From Corynebacterium atypicum (GTDB lineage Bacteria; Actinomycetota; Actinomycetes; Mycobacteriales; Mycobacteriaceae): a stretch of 64,000 nt of DNA. Below are positions 10,294 to 19,540 of the stretch, piece after piece (position 1 is the first letter of the stretch; each line of letters starts with the position of its first letter). The DNA lies in the NCBI RefSeq assembly GCF_000732945.1, contig NZ_CP008944.1:2242310-2306309 (forward strand), in the 5' to 3' direction. Below the pieces are notes generated by a model that searched no databases, was not told the DNA's origin, and worked only from the letters and a program-made list of their open reading frames with translations. The position numbers and the translations under genes were made by a program.

Positions 10294-10746
10294 TTAAGCG
10301 GCGACGACCTCAAAGTTCAGGTTAGCGGCAATGTTCGGGTGCAGCTGAACGCGCACCGTGTACTTGCCGGTGCTCTTGATGAGCTTCTTCGGCAGATCGA
10401 TCGACCGCTTATCCAGGGCCGGCCCGCCTGCGGCGCGTACGGCCTCGACAATGTCGGAGCGCTTCACCGAGCCGAAGAGCTTCCCGCTCTCCGAGGTACG
10501 CACGGCAACCTTGACGTTGTCGAGCTGGTCGACCTTCTCGCGGACCTCTCGAGCGTGGTCCAGATCGCGGATCTCGCGAGCCTGCTGGGCCCGGCGGATC
10601 TCCTCGACCTGCTTAAGGGCGCCACGGGTGGCCGGAATGGCCCGGCCGCGCGGCAGAAGGAAGTTGCGTCCATAGCCGTCACGGACCTCGACGACATCGC
10701 CTGCGTCGCCCAGGTTCTCAACGGCAGTGGTGAGGATCAGCTTCAT
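10294..10746 (-). CDS. rplI: 50S ribosomal protein L9
   Basis: 150 residues, the usual length. It starts MKLILTTAVENLGDAGDVVEV and continues DGYGRNFLLPRGRAIPAT, the L9 signature, followed by the long connecting helix and the C-terminal rRNA-binding domain (about residues 80-150). It is the third gene of a minus-strand rpsF-ssb-rplI operon. rpsR, often placed between ssb and rplI, is absent here. AAGGCAGGG lies upstream of the ATG. Confidence 0.98.
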   Translation of the reverse strand: MKLILTTAVENLGDAGDVVEVRDGYGRNFLLPRGRAIPATRGALKQVEEIRRAQQAREIRDLDHAREVREKVDQLDNVKVAVRTSESGKLFGSVKRSDIVEAVRAAGGPALDKRSIDLPKKLIKSTGKYTVRVQLHPNIAANLNFEVVAA

Positions 10747-10797
10747 GATCCCTGCCTTTCAAAGTAGATGAAGTGTGGGAGTAATCGCGGCTGGTTG

Positions 10798-11400
10798 TTA
10801 GAACGGCGGATCGTCGTCGCCACCGAATTGCCCGCCGGCCGGCGGGGCCGAGTTCCAGGGGTCATTGTCCATCCCCTGCGAGGACTGCCCGCCCTGCGCG
10901 GGGCCGGATTGCCCGAACCCGCCCTGGGGGGACTGGCCAAAACCACCCTGCGGCTGCCCGCCGGAGGCGGGGCCGCCCTGGGACTGGCGATTGCCGCCGC
11001 CGTAGCCACCGCCGTAATTCCCGCCACCTTCGCGGGGATTGCGGTTGATCTGGGCAGAGGCAAACTTGAGGGAGGGACCGACCTCGTCGACCTCGATCTC
11101 GTACACCGTGCGGTTCTCGCCTTCACGGGTCTGGTACGAGCGCTGCCGCAGCCGGCCCTGGACGATCACGCGCATGCCCTTCTTCAGGGATTCCGCAACG
11201 TTCTCCGCGGCCTGACGCCAGACGTTGCACGTGAGGAAGAGGCCTTCGCCGTCCTCCCACTGGCCGGTGTCGCGGTTGTAAAAGCGCGGCGTCGATGCGA
11301 TGCGGAAGTTAGCTACCGCGGCGCTCGACGGCGTGAAGCGTAGTTCTGGGTCGGCAACGAGGTTGCCAATAACGGTAATCGGGGTTTCTCCCTGAGCCAT
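10798..11400 (-). CDS. ssb: single-stranded DNA-binding protein
   Basis: 200 residues. The OB-fold occupies about residues 1-112 ([20 protein letters not shown], then [19 protein letters not shown] and [13 protein letters not shown] segments). A Gly/Gln/Asn-rich disordered linker follows, and the acidic tip GGDDDPPF recruits partner proteins. The gene lies between rpsF and rplI, 82 bp after rpsF on the minus strand, the standard order in actinobacteria. Confidence 0.97.
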   Translation of the reverse strand: MAQGETPITVIGNLVADPELRFTPSSAAVANFRIASTPRFYNRDTGQWEDGEGLFLTCNVWRQAAENVAESLKKGMRVIVQGRLRQRSYQTREGENRTVYEIEVDEVGPSLKFASAQINRNPREGGGNYGGGYGGGNRQSQGGPASGGQPQGGFGQSPQGGFGQSGPAQGGQSSQGMDNDPWNSAPPAGGQFGGDDDPPF

Positions 11401-11482
11401 TGTGGTTCAGACCTTCCTTACAAGTCTTTCATCTCGGCATTCGGTACCGCGCAGCGCGCGGCCTAGCTACCAGTGTGCCGCA

Positions 11483-11770
11483 TTACTTGTCGGTGCGCAG
11501 AACCTTGGTGCGCAGGGTGGAATCCGCCAGGTTGAGCAGGCGGTCGAACTCGTCGACGGTGGCCGGCTCGCACTCGAGGTCTACAACGATGTAGATGCCT
11601 TCCTCACGCTTCTGGATCGGGTAGGCAAGGCCGCGCTTGCCCCACACATCCACTTTCTCCACCTTGCCGTTCTCCTTGCGGACAACGTCGAGGTACTTCT
11701 CCAGGGACGGGGCAACGGTGCGCTGATCCTGAGTCGGATCCAAGATAATCATTACTTCGTAGTGACGCAC
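11483..11770 (-). CDS. rpsF: 30S ribosomal protein S6
   Basis: 95 residues, usual length, with the S6 start [21 protein letters not shown] and the strand/helix pattern ending in [18 protein letters not shown]. The start is a GTG preceded by a strong AGGAGGTGAT ribosome-binding site. It is the first gene of the rpsF-ssb-rplI operon. Its 165-bp upstream region contains a small hairpin (GCCGCA...TGCGGC near 11811-11833) that could be part of an autoregulatory S6-type leader, but I cannot match it securely. Confidence 0.97.
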   Translation of the reverse strand: MRHYEVMIILDPTQDQRTVAPSLEKYLDVVRKENGKVEKVDVWGKRGLAYPIQKREEGIYIVVDLECEPATVDEFDRLLNLADSTLRTKVLRTDK

Positions 11771-11936
11771 GGGACCTCATCACCTCCTATGGTCTAGTAG
11801 TTAAAGTTCGGCCGCACCTTCTTCGATGCGGCAGGAGGGTCGCCTGCGTCAGGCAACTGTGCCAGGGTACCTTAGCTGGGCTTTAAATGCTAAATCCGCG
11901 GCCTCCGGTGCAGAGGCCGCGGAGTAAAAGAGGCGG

Positions 11937-12341
11937 CTAGCGGTCGACGTCCACTACCTCGCCGGCGTCGGTAATATCCACGTCGATGCCCTGGTATTCG
12001 ATCTCCCAGATCGCGTCGTCGCGCTCAGCCATCTTGCAGCCCTGCGCAACGGCCTCCTTGAGCTGCTCCTCGGACACGCCCTCCTTGGTCATCTCCGCGC
12101 GCGCGTAATCGTTGATGCTCGCTACCTCGCAGGGCGCCTGGGCAGCCCCGGCAGCTCCCGGCTCGGTGGCCGCCTCAGTGACGGTGGTAGCAGGGGCCGC
12201 GCTGCTTGCCGCGGACGACGCCGGAACGGTCGCGGTCTGCGTGACGGTGCCGGAATCGCCCCCGGAGCAGGCAGCGGCGAACGGGAGGGGCAGTGCAAGG
12301 GCGGCGCCGACGCCGGCGCGCGCAATGATCGAGGTACGCAT
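11937..12341 (-). CDS. secreted lipoprotein, function unknown
   Basis: 134 residues. A signal peptide ends in a lipobox (PFAAAC, Cys at about residue 25), followed by a Thr/Ala/Ser-rich linker to about residue 70. A short globular part carries two cysteines (APCEVAS and AQGCKMAE) that could form a disulfide, and the C-terminus WEIEYQGIDVDITDAGEVVDVD resembles the closing strands of a PepSY-like fold, though this is only an impression. It is a single minus-strand gene between rpsF and the small membrane protein; no ligand can be named. Confidence 0.7.
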   Translation of the reverse strand: MRTSIIARAGVGAALALPLPFAAACSGGDSGTVTQTATVPASSAASSAAPATTVTEAATEPGAAGAAQAPCEVASINDYARAEMTKEGVSEEQLKEAVAQGCKMAERDDAIWEIEYQGIDVDITDAGEVVDVDR

Positions 12342-12391
12342 GGCGCTATTTTAGCTCTCGAAAACACTTGCCGTTCAGATGCCACGCACGT

Positions 12392-12580
12392 TTAGGGGTT
12401 CACCGAGGCGTAGAACACGGCTATGGTCACCGGGATCCCGGTGACGCAGAGGAACGCAATGCCGCCGAAGAGCCACACCCACTTTTTCGGCTTGCCGTAC
12501 ATGAAAAGCGCAAACGCGGCGAGCATACAGAAAAACGCGATCATCACCGAGGTGACGGTCACCCACATCACGGGGCTCAC
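12392..12580 (-). CDS. small two-helix membrane protein
   Basis: 62 residues with two predicted membrane helices (about residues 5-28 and 35-57) joined by a short basic loop, GKPKKW. The GTG start at 12580 overlaps the restored stop of the upstream glycosyltransferase gene (GTGA), implying translational coupling if that gene were intact. No family is recognised. It is the last member of the PBP - glycosyltransferase - small membrane protein run. Confidence 0.65.
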   Translation of the reverse strand: MSPVMWVTVTSVMIAFFCMLAAFALFMYGKPKKWVWLFGGIAFLCVTGIPVTIAVFYASVNP

Positions 12581-13952
12581 GAGCGGCCCTCCTTGCTACC
12601 TGGCGCAGCGAAAGCTTCCGGCTTCTCGCCGCGGCCGAGCACCTTCCGGACCACCAGGACGACCAGCGTGATCACCAGCGCGTCGCGGGTGATAATCACC
12701 AGGTTAAACAGCTCGGGAGGAATCCCGTTTCCGGATTCCGCCCCCCATGAAGATCATGGTCGCCGGCCACACCAGCATCTCAACCGTCATCCAGGTCAGC
12801 AGCAGGCGCCAGCGCGGCAGCGCCAGCACCGCGGGGATCACCAGCCACAGCGAGTACTGCGGCGACCACACCTTGTTAAACAGCAGGAAGGCCGCCAGGA
12901 TCAAAAAGATCAGCTCCGGCGCCCGCGGCGTGCGCGGAGCGAAGAACCCCAGGATGGCGATAGCCAGGCAGCTGGTGGCGAATAGCCCGAAGGACACGGT
13001 GTTGAGGAAGTCGGCCCCCAGCTCGACCCCGGTGATCCTGGTGAACAGCTGGTAGATCGTGGTCCATTCGGAGCCGCGCTCGCTGTTGAGACGCAGAAAC
13101 TCAGACCACGCCCGCGGGTGGGCAAAGAGCACCGGCAGGTTGACCGCAAGCCAACTGCCCACAGCGGTATTCACCATGATGACAAACGGCATCCAGTGTC
13201 GCCGCCGTGCCGCTAGCACCAGGTAGGCGACCATCGCGCCGACGGCCAGGAGGATCGAGGGGATATCCCAGTTAGTGAACGCGTGCACGATCAGCAGTGG
13301 CGAGGCGGCCACAAGCATCGTGTCCCACACGCGCCGACCCGCGAGCTCGACCACGTAGCGGATGACCACCAGCCACATCGCGGCCATCACCAGCGCGGTC
13401 AACGTGAAGTACCAGGAGGCCTCCGGAACCTGGCCGGGCGAAATCGCGCGCACCAGGGGATAGGTGGCGTGCGCGATGGTGCCCATCAGGCCTTGGAAAT
13501 AGCCGGCCAGTACCGGGTACTCCATGAACCTCTCCTGGCCATCTTCGAGCCAGGAGTAGGCATAGGCGTCGAGCGAGAGCGTGTCTAGCCCGCGCCCCGA
13601 GTAGAGCGGCAGGATGTCCATTGTAACAGGCGGACATGAAGGCCCTGTTGCCGGACCAATCCAGGTGCGCCGTGCCGTCTGGACCGGCGGCTCCGCGCAG
13701 GCAGTTCGCTTTGGAGGTGTAGCCCAGCGACAGGAAGGTCAGTGCGACGGCGATGAGCACCCGCAGTGGCGTCCACCACGGCTGGGTGCCAACGAGCCCG
13801 CGGCGGCCGATAGGGCCGCCGAGGCGCTTGATGACGCCGCGGCAGGCCGGCTCCGCCGCCACGCTGCGCCGCGGCACTGGCACGCCCCGCTCGCGGTGAT
13901 CGTGCGTGCGCAGTGCTCGGGCGCTTGAGCTCTGCTCGGAAACTTGAGCCAT
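12577..13952 (-). pseudogene. DUF2029/GT87-like membrane glycosyltransferase, two frameshifts
   Basis: The conceptual product, about 457 residues, is a multi-membrane-spanning protein of the DUF2029 type (polyprenyl-phosphate-dependent mannosyltransferase relatives, GT-C fold). The N-terminal frame runs from 13952 to about 13620 (ending SACYN); coding continues one frame over as DILPLYSGRGLDTLSL and later FNKVWSPQYSLWLV. It changes frame again at a G6 tract (12741-12746), continuing AESGNGIPPELFNL and ending GSKEGRS at a TGA (12577-12579). Each break needs removal of one extra base. The start overlaps the PBP stop (TGATG), so it belongs to the PBP operon. Sequencing error is possible at the homopolymer. 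Confidence 0.75.
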
Positions 13953-16225
13953 CAGAAGGGCAGCAATCCCTCTGGCAGCCCCGGCGCCGGGGCAGGGGCC
14001 GGCGCGGGCGCCGGAGCAGGTGCCGGCGCGGGCGCCGGAGCAGGTGCCGGGGCAGGGGCTGGCGCCGGCTGGTTGCCGCCGTCCCCGGGCGCCCCGCCGC
14101 CGGGGATGGGCAGCGGGATTGGTAGCGGTTGCGGCGCCGGCTGCGGCTCGGTGGCCGGCTCATCGGGCTGCGGCTCTTCTTCGTGCGACGAGGTGGGAGC
14201 CTGCGAGGTCGTCGAGGGCGCAGTGGTGGTGGGCCGGGACTGCGTCGGCGGCACGATTGCCATCGAGTAGTTGCCATCGCCCCAGGTGACCGGGCTGGCC
14301 TGCGGGAAGCTCTCCACCGGGGCGTTCTGCAACGCGCCGTCGAGAGTCCGCTTCCAGATGGTCGACGGCAGCCCGGAGCCGTACATCATGTTGCCGTGGA
14401 GGTCCGTCAACGCGGAGCTGTCGTCATTGCCCACCCACACCGCGGTGGCCAGCTGCGGGGTGGAGCCAATCATCCAGGCATCCTTGTTGGCCCCGGAATC
14501 GCCCAGCTGGGTGGTGCCGGTCTTGGCGGCCGAGGGCCGGCCGCCGGCCAGCGCATTGCCGCGCGAATAGGCCGCCACCGGCTGCATGGCCTGGATGACG
14601 TTATCGGCGACGGTCTCACTGACTCGGCGCTCGCCCTCGCTCTTTTCGTGTTCGTAGAGGACGTCGCCGGTAGCCGTCTCGACCCGCTCGACAAAGTGCG
14701 GCTGGTGCCACACCCCGCGGTTGGTCAGCGTGCCCAAAGCGACGGCCATGTCAAACGGCCGGGACTGGTACTGCCCGAGCACGATCCCCTCGTAGGGGGG
14801 CTTGCCGTTTTCGGTCAGCGTGTTCTCTACACCCGGGATTGACTTGGCTACGCCCAGGGCGTGGGCCATATCCGCGGTGTCCTGCATCTTGTTATCCAGG
14901 TCGTCCTGGACGCGGATGAAGCTAGTGTTCAGCGACATCTTCAGCGCCTCGCTCAGCGAGCACACCCCGCAGGTTTCCCCGCCGGCGTTTTCCACCGGCA
15001 GCCCGCCGGGCAACGTCACCGGGGCCGAAGAGTACGTGGCGGAAAGGGGGATGCCCTGCTGCAGCGCTGCCGCCAGGCCAAAGATCTTGAACGTCGAGCC
15101 GGTCTGCAGCCCGGCGTTGGCGTAATCCCACCCGTTCGGATCCTCGCCACCGTAGTAGCCGCGCACCGCGCCCGTCTTCGGGTCAATGGTCACCGAGGCC
15201 GTGCGCAGCTTCTCGCTGTACCCCTCGGTATTCGAGTAGATCGCATCCAGCGCCGACTGCTGCACCACCGGGTCGATCGTGCTCGTGATCTGCAGGCCCC
15301 GGGTGGTCACGTCCTCCTCGGTGATCCCGAGCGTCTCCAGCTCCGCCATCACCTGGTTCTTGATCATCCCGTTCGGGCCGCTGGCCTCGGTATAGGCCGA
15401 GTAGTTCGCGGGGTCTTGAACCTCCGGGAACTGCGCCTGGTGCCGCTCCTGCTCGGAGATGACCTGGTTTTCCACCATGCCGTCCAACACGTAGTTCCAG
15501 CGCTCCTCTGACTCCGCGCGGTTGTTCCACGGGTCCAGCTGGCTCGGCCGCTGGATGGCGGCCGCGAGCACCGCGCCTTCCTCTGGAGTGAGATCAGAGA
15601 CGTGCTTATCAAAGTACGCGTTCGAGGCGGCCTCGATGCCGTAGGCGTTGCGGCCGAAGTAGACGGTGTTGAGGTAGGCGGCCAGCACCTCTTCCTTGGA
15701 CCACTCGTTGGCCATCTTCGCCGAGTAAACCAGCTCGCACAGCTTGCGCTGCAGAGAGTGCTCGTTGCCCACCAGCGCGTTCTTCACGTACTGCTGGGTG
15801 ATCGTTGAGCCACCGCCGGCAGACGCGTTGCCGGTCAGCTGGCCCACGATGGCCCGGCCGAAACCGGTGATAGAAAAGCCCGGGTTCGTCCAGAATTCCC
15901 GGTCCTCGGCGGCAAGCACCGCCTCCTGGACGCTCTTCGGGACGTCGTCAAGCTTCACCTGCCTACGGTTCCCATCTGGCGGGACGATGCGCGCGAGCTC
16001 CGTCTGCGAATCCGACGCGTAGATCTCAGAGATCTGTGCGGTGGAGACCTCGCCCGGCTCGGGAACCTCGGCGGCGAGGTAGGCAATCATAAAGCCCAGG
16101 ATGGGAAGGACAATCAGGGCGCCGAGGATCCCGCCGCCCCACATCATCGCCTTGTGGCGCCCGTCAGAGCGGCTGCCTGGTCGTTCCAACCGGCGCGCCG
16201 TCCCGGACTTTTTCTTTTCTGTCAC
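13952..16225 (-). CDS. class A penicillin-binding protein (bifunctional)
   Basis: 757 residues. A cytoplasmic basic N-terminus and one membrane helix (about 28-52) precede a GT51 glycosyltransferase domain with catalytic Glu in LAAEDREFW and the GGGSTITQQ motif. The transpeptidase domain has the SxxK serine in TGSTFK, SLN in KMSLNTSF and KTGT. The last 90 residues are Thr/Ser/Pro-rich and end in a long Pro-Ala repeat. It polymerises and crosslinks peptidoglycan on the outer face of the membrane. The start is GTG with AAGGGG upstream. Next to it are DUF5318 (upstream) and a membrane glycosyltransferase (downstream, overlapping). Probably a PonA-type enzyme; which paralogue cannot be told. Confidence 0.93.
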   Translation of the reverse strand: MTEKKKSGTARRLERPGSRSDGRHKAMMWGGGILGALIVLPILGFMIAYLAAEVPEPGEVSTAQISEIYASDSQTELARIVPPDGNRRQVKLDDVPKSVQEAVLAAEDREFWTNPGFSITGFGRAIVGQLTGNASAGGGSTITQQYVKNALVGNEHSLQRKLCELVYSAKMANEWSKEEVLAAYLNTVYFGRNAYGIEAASNAYFDKHVSDLTPEEGAVLAAAIQRPSQLDPWNNRAESEERWNYVLDGMVENQVISEQERHQAQFPEVQDPANYSAYTEASGPNGMIKNQVMAELETLGITEEDVTTRGLQITSTIDPVVQQSALDAIYSNTEGYSEKLRTASVTIDPKTGAVRGYYGGEDPNGWDYANAGLQTGSTFKIFGLAAALQQGIPLSATYSSAPVTLPGGLPVENAGGETCGVCSLSEALKMSLNTSFIRVQDDLDNKMQDTADMAHALGVAKSIPGVENTLTENGKPPYEGIVLGQYQSRPFDMAVALGTLTNRGVWHQPHFVERVETATGDVLYEHEKSEGERRVSETVADNVIQAMQPVAAYSRGNALAGGRPSAAKTGTTQLGDSGANKDAWMIGSTPQLATAVWVGNDDSSALTDLHGNMMYGSGLPSTIWKRTLDGALQNAPVESFPQASPVTWGDGNYSMAIVPPTQSRPTTTAPSTTSQAPTSSHEEEPQPDEPATEPQPAPQPLPIPLPIPGGGAPGDGGNQPAPAPAPAPAPAPAPAPAPAPAPAPAPAPGLPEGLLPF
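13981..14072. repeat. Pro-Ala coding repeat with a 24-bp tandem duplication
   Basis: Inside the 3' end of the PBP gene, short 6-bp units encode alternating Pro and Ala. Within them 14001-14024 and 14025-14048 are identical 24-bp copies. Loss or gain of a copy stays in frame and changes tail length by 8 residues. Confidence 0.85.
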
Positions 16226-16323
16226 GTCTTTGGCCCCTTATAAACGTTCACGCTGCGCTGCCTGGCTCACCAGGGCTTTACTGGGCTTATGAGCTTGCCA
16301 AACATAGCTCCTACGCCCCGTAC

Positions 16324-16743
16324 CTATTCTTCCAGAGGGTACGTCGATAACCCACTTTGAGGCGAACCTGGGCGCGCGCCCGGCGCGCCGACAGCCACCT
16401 CCGAGCGCACCAGGATGTTCCACCGGCAGCGCGGGCACACCTCCACCACGTGAGTGGCCACCTCGCCGAGCTCCGCAACGAGCGCCGCCAGCTCCCGCTC
16501 GCCGCGCGCTGTGCCCGCCCGTAGGCCGAGGTTCTCGCCGACCACAAACCGCACCAAACGCAGTTTTTCGGAGCCGCAGGCGGGGCAGGGCGTGCGGGCC
16601 GGCCAGCCGTGGAAGTCAGCCGCCGCGATCAACCGGTTATCCGCAGTCAACACCTCGGCCGGATCGAGCTGGCCGGAACGCAGCTCGCGCAGGATCTGTG
16701 CGCGGCGGTGCCGGTGACTCACGGGGCGCTCAAAGTGGATCAT
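16324..16743 (-). CDS. DUF5318 family protein (two CxxC pairs)
   Basis: About 139 residues from the ATG at 16743 (the frame is open to 16842, but family members start with MI-type sequences like MIHFERPVSHRHRRAQILREL). Two cysteine pairs, CPACGS and CPRC, about 57 residues apart, suggest a zinc-binding fold. HVVEVCPRCRWNILVRS is the conserved C-terminal core of DUF5318. The gene lies directly upstream of the class A PBP, a conserved actinobacterial neighbourhood, but its function is not known. Confidence 0.75.
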   Translation of the reverse strand: MIHFERPVSHRHRRAQILRELRSGQLDPAEVLTADNRLIAAADFHGWPARTPCPACGSEKLRLVRFVVGENLGLRAGTARGERELAALVAELGEVATHVVEVCPRCRWNILVRSEVAVGAPGARPGSPQSGLSTYPLEE

Positions 16744-16955
16744 AAGACCCAAGCGTAGGCCCGCCGGCGCGCTTAGGACGCTGGGAGCTCCCCCGAAAAC
16801 GTGCCGCAAAAATGCCGGAAAACTGTTATTTTCATAGGCCACGCCATTTAAGCGGGCAACTTAGGCATACTATAGGAAACGAATCCCGTTAAAGCCCGCG
16901 CACTCCGGAACCGGGCCCGCGCAATTTTGCTCCCTCAACCAAAGGCTAAAAACAT

Positions 16956-17414
16956 ATGACCTCACAAAACCCAGAAGACCTCGCCCGCCGGATGCGCCCC
17001 GCGCTGACCAAGCTCTACGTGATGTACTTCCGGGTAGCCGAACAGTCTGACCTGACCGGGCCACAGCTGTCCATCCTCTCCCGCCTGGCCGATCACGGCG
17101 CCTCGCGAATCAGCCAGATAGCGCGCGAAGAGGGGATTCGAATGCCCACCGCCTCGAACGCCCTGCACCAGCTCGAGCAACGAGGGATGGTCGAACGCAT
17201 TCGTGATACGGCGGACCGCCGGGGCGTGCGCGTTCAGCTCACCGAGCACGGGCGCACCGAGCTGGAGCAGGTGGGCGAGGAACGCAACCGCTACTTTGCC
17301 GATCTGCTTGGCTCCCTCGACGAGCACGACCTGGCCATCGCCGATCAAGCGGTGGGCGTGATCAACCGGCTCGCCGAAAGCTACGGCAACCAGCTAGCTG
17401 ACGACCACGAGTAG
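16956..17414 (+). CDS. MarR-family transcriptional regulator
   Basis: 152 residues with the MarR winged-helix core: LTGPQLSILSRLADHG, SRISQIAREEGIRMPTAS with the recognition helix, then MVERIRDTADRRGVRVQLT, the wing with the DxRxxR-type signature. It is transcribed in the same direction as the universal stress protein gene 68 bp downstream and may share its transcript. The ligand and targets are unknown. The region upstream contains a -10-like TACTAT near 16869. Confidence 0.9.
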   Translation: MTSQNPEDLARRMRPALTKLYVMYFRVAEQSDLTGPQLSILSRLADHGASRISQIAREEGIRMPTASNALHQLEQRGMVERIRDTADRRGVRVQLTEHGRTELEQVGEERNRYFADLLGSLDEHDLAIADQAVGVINRLAESYGNQLADDHE

Positions 17415-17482
17415 CCCGGCGGCGCCCGGCCTACCGCTCGCCATCAAGCGGGGGTGGCCGCCGGCCCGTTTACAGTAGAGCT

Positions 17483-18487
17483 ATGGCAGATTCTTCCGAT
17501 TCAGCTGCACCCGCAGACCGTGCGGGCACCCCCTCGGCCACCGGCGCGGGGGATCCAGGCGGGGTAGACCAGATCCGGATCCTGGTCTCCTTTCGGGCAG
17601 ACAGCCTGACTCATGACGCCGTGGAAATCGCGGCCTGGCTCGCACGCACGGACTTTCCGCCGGTCCGGGTACGGGCGCTGTCCACGTTCGTGCGCCCCTG
17701 GCCGGCCACCTCGCTGAAAAAGCTCGGCGGCAAGTACGTCGACTGGTTTCGCCGCGAGGCCCGCGCCGCGGAGAAGCGCGTGAAAGCGGCCTTCACCGAT
17801 GCGGGCATCCCCGAGAAATTCTGGGACGATCCCGTCGCCGTCTTCGCCGACGGCCCTAGCGAACACGCCCTGATTACCGCGGCGGCGGACAAGTTCGGCG
17901 CGGACATCATCGCCGTCGAATCAGACGACGCCGCCGAGAAGGGCCGACTCAAGGTCAGCAACACTGCAGACGCGCTCTTGCATTCCTCGCCGCGGCCCGT
18001 CTGCCTGGCTCCTCGCAAGGTCAAGCTCTCAAAGAAGGGCGTGCGCCGAGTCAATTTCGCATTCCTCGAAAGCGAGTGGGACGCATCGCTGCCAGCCGTC
18101 GACTCGGCCGCGCAGCTGGCACTGGCCTGGCGCGCGCCGCTGAGGGTGCTCGCCTTTTCGCCCACCGGGCTTTCTGATACCCCCTTGTCCAAGTCCCTCG
18201 ATCTGGCCGGCGAGCTCGCCGCCGACTGGCGGGAGCACTCACTGGCCATGCTCGACCGCGTACGCGACCAGCTGGCCGCGAAGTACCCCGAGCTCCTCCT
18301 CGAGTCCTCGGTGGCCACCGGCAACGGCTGGGGCGGGGCAGTCGACTCGCTGAAGTGGAAGAAGGGGGACCTGCTCTGCCTGACCTCGAGCCCGGCCGGA
18401 CCGCTCGAGCGCGTCTTTGTTGGCTCGACCACCTCGGAATTCCTGCCGCACGTGGGCGTCCCCGTGGTGATCTACCCGACTCGCTAG
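17483..18487 (+). CDS. universal stress protein, tandem UspA domains
   Basis: 334 residues. After a Ser/Ala/Asp-rich start, two UspA domains follow in series (about 28-170 and 180-334). The second ends with GSTTSEFLPHVGVPVVIYP, the typical nucleotide-site end of the family; in the first, the matching segment is degenerate (ADALLHSSPRPVCLAP). Usp proteins accumulate under stress and often bind ATP. It lies just after the marR gene. The conclusion is at family level only. Confidence 0.85.
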   Translation: MADSSDSAAPADRAGTPSATGAGDPGGVDQIRILVSFRADSLTHDAVEIAAWLARTDFPPVRVRALSTFVRPWPATSLKKLGGKYVDWFRREARAAEKRVKAAFTDAGIPEKFWDDPVAVFADGPSEHALITAAADKFGADIIAVESDDAAEKGRLKVSNTADALLHSSPRPVCLAPRKVKLSKKGVRRVNFAFLESEWDASLPAVDSAAQLALAWRAPLRVLAFSPTGLSDTPLSKSLDLAGELAADWREHSLAMLDRVRDQLAAKYPELLLESSVATGNGWGGAVDSLKWKKGDLLCLTSSPAGPLERVFVGSTTSEFLPHVGVPVVIYPTR

Positions 18488-18559
18488 GCCGCGCCTGGCC
18501 TCAGCCCGACCGGTCCACCTGGGGTATCCGGAAGTTGGGCGCTACTAAGCTTGACCGAT

Positions 18560-19048
18560 ATGGGCAAGGGAACTTACCGGGAGCACCCGGAGAACGATCT
18601 CGTCGCCGACGCCGACCGCACAAACAAGCCGCGACCCGAGCCGCGCGACTTCGATGAGCTCGCCGACCAGCCCGACCCCTACGTGCAGTATGAGCTGAAC
18701 CGGCGCTCGAGCCGGCAAGCCATCTGGTGGACGCTCGGCACCGTCATCGCCTCACTGATTGCCTCCGGGGCACTGCTCGTGGCCAGCCGGATCGCCGGCG
18801 GGGATGCGTGCGCCGCGGGCCTGAACACCTGGCTGTGCTCGCGCAGGTGGGAACTCATCTGGTCGCTCGGCTCCTGCGTGATCCCCGTCGCCGGACTCAT
18901 CGGCTGCGGGATCATCATGGTCCGGAAGCTGCAGCGCTACATCCGGTGGGGGACCTGGATGGGCGCGTTCTGGTTCCTGGTGCCCCACGCGATGCTCTGG
19001 ATGACAACCGCGGGGCAGATCGCCATCGTGGGCACCCACCCGGCCTAG
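18560..19048 (+). CDS. membrane protein, function unknown
   Basis: About 162 residues. The N-terminal 55 residues are polar and charged (HPENDLVADADRTNKPRPEP), then three or four membrane helices follow (about 57-80, 98-118, 128-150). Two cysteines (DACAAGLNTWLCSRRWEL) in the outer loop may be disulfide linked. The ATG at 18560 was chosen; a TTG at 18551 is in frame. It is found after the Usp gene; no family is recognised with certainty. Confidence 0.7.
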   Translation: MGKGTYREHPENDLVADADRTNKPRPEPRDFDELADQPDPYVQYELNRRSSRQAIWWTLGTVIASLIASGALLVASRIAGGDACAAGLNTWLCSRRWELIWSLGSCVIPVAGLIGCGIIMVRKLQRYIRWGTWMGAFWFLVPHAMLWMTTAGQIAIVGTHPA

Positions 19049-19123
19049 CGGGCTCCGCCGTAACGGGTCTCGTCCTCGCTCAGCCCGCAAGAGCGCACCT
19101 TCAACGGTTGGGCTAGCCGCAGG

Positions 19124-19486
19124 CTACTTGGTGGAATCCAGGACCACGTCGAACTCGAGGATCTCCGAGCGCACGGCGGCGGGCCGCCGCTTCGCGTGCT
19201 CGTCAGCTTCCACGTCCACCTTGCCGTGGGCGGACTCGCCGGCGTCCTTCACATCCGAGTGGCTGCGGGCAAAGTCCTTGCCGTTCACCCAGTTCTCATA
19301 GGCCTCGTTGCTGTCCCACCAGGTGACAACAAAATAGCGGTCCTCGCCGGCGGTCGGGCGCAGCAGCTGAAAGCCGCCGAAGCCGGGCTGCTTGTCCACG
19401 GCGTGCAGGCGGTTGGCAAAGCGCTCTTCTAGGCTCGCGCGGGCTTCCTCAGGAACGGTGAGGGCATTAATCTTTACGATACTCAT
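19124..19486 (-). CDS. IsdG/MhuD-type heme-degrading monooxygenase
   Basis: 120 residues in the ABM (antibiotic biosynthesis monooxygenase) fold. It closely follows mycobacterial MhuD: the start VKINALTVPEEARASLEERFANRLHAV, then PGFGGFQLLRPTAGEDRYFVVTWW. The catalytic triad of the family is present: Asn7, Trp66 (in AYENWVNG) and His76 (in ARSHSD). Such enzymes open the heme ring in the cytosol to release iron. It has a longer charged insert after the active-site His than MhuD. It is a single gene, upstream of panD on the plus map, with no heme-uptake genes adjacent and no DtxR box seen in its short upstream gap. Confidence 0.82.
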   Translation of the reverse strand: MSIVKINALTVPEEARASLEERFANRLHAVDKQPGFGGFQLLRPTAGEDRYFVVTWWDSNEAYENWVNGKDFARSHSDVKDAGESAHGKVDVEADEHAKRRPAAVRSEILEFDVVLDSTK

Positions 19487-19540
19487 AACTCTTAAGGCTA
19501 CCCGCAGGCCGCCGCTTCGGCCGCCCGCGCCTGGGCCAGG

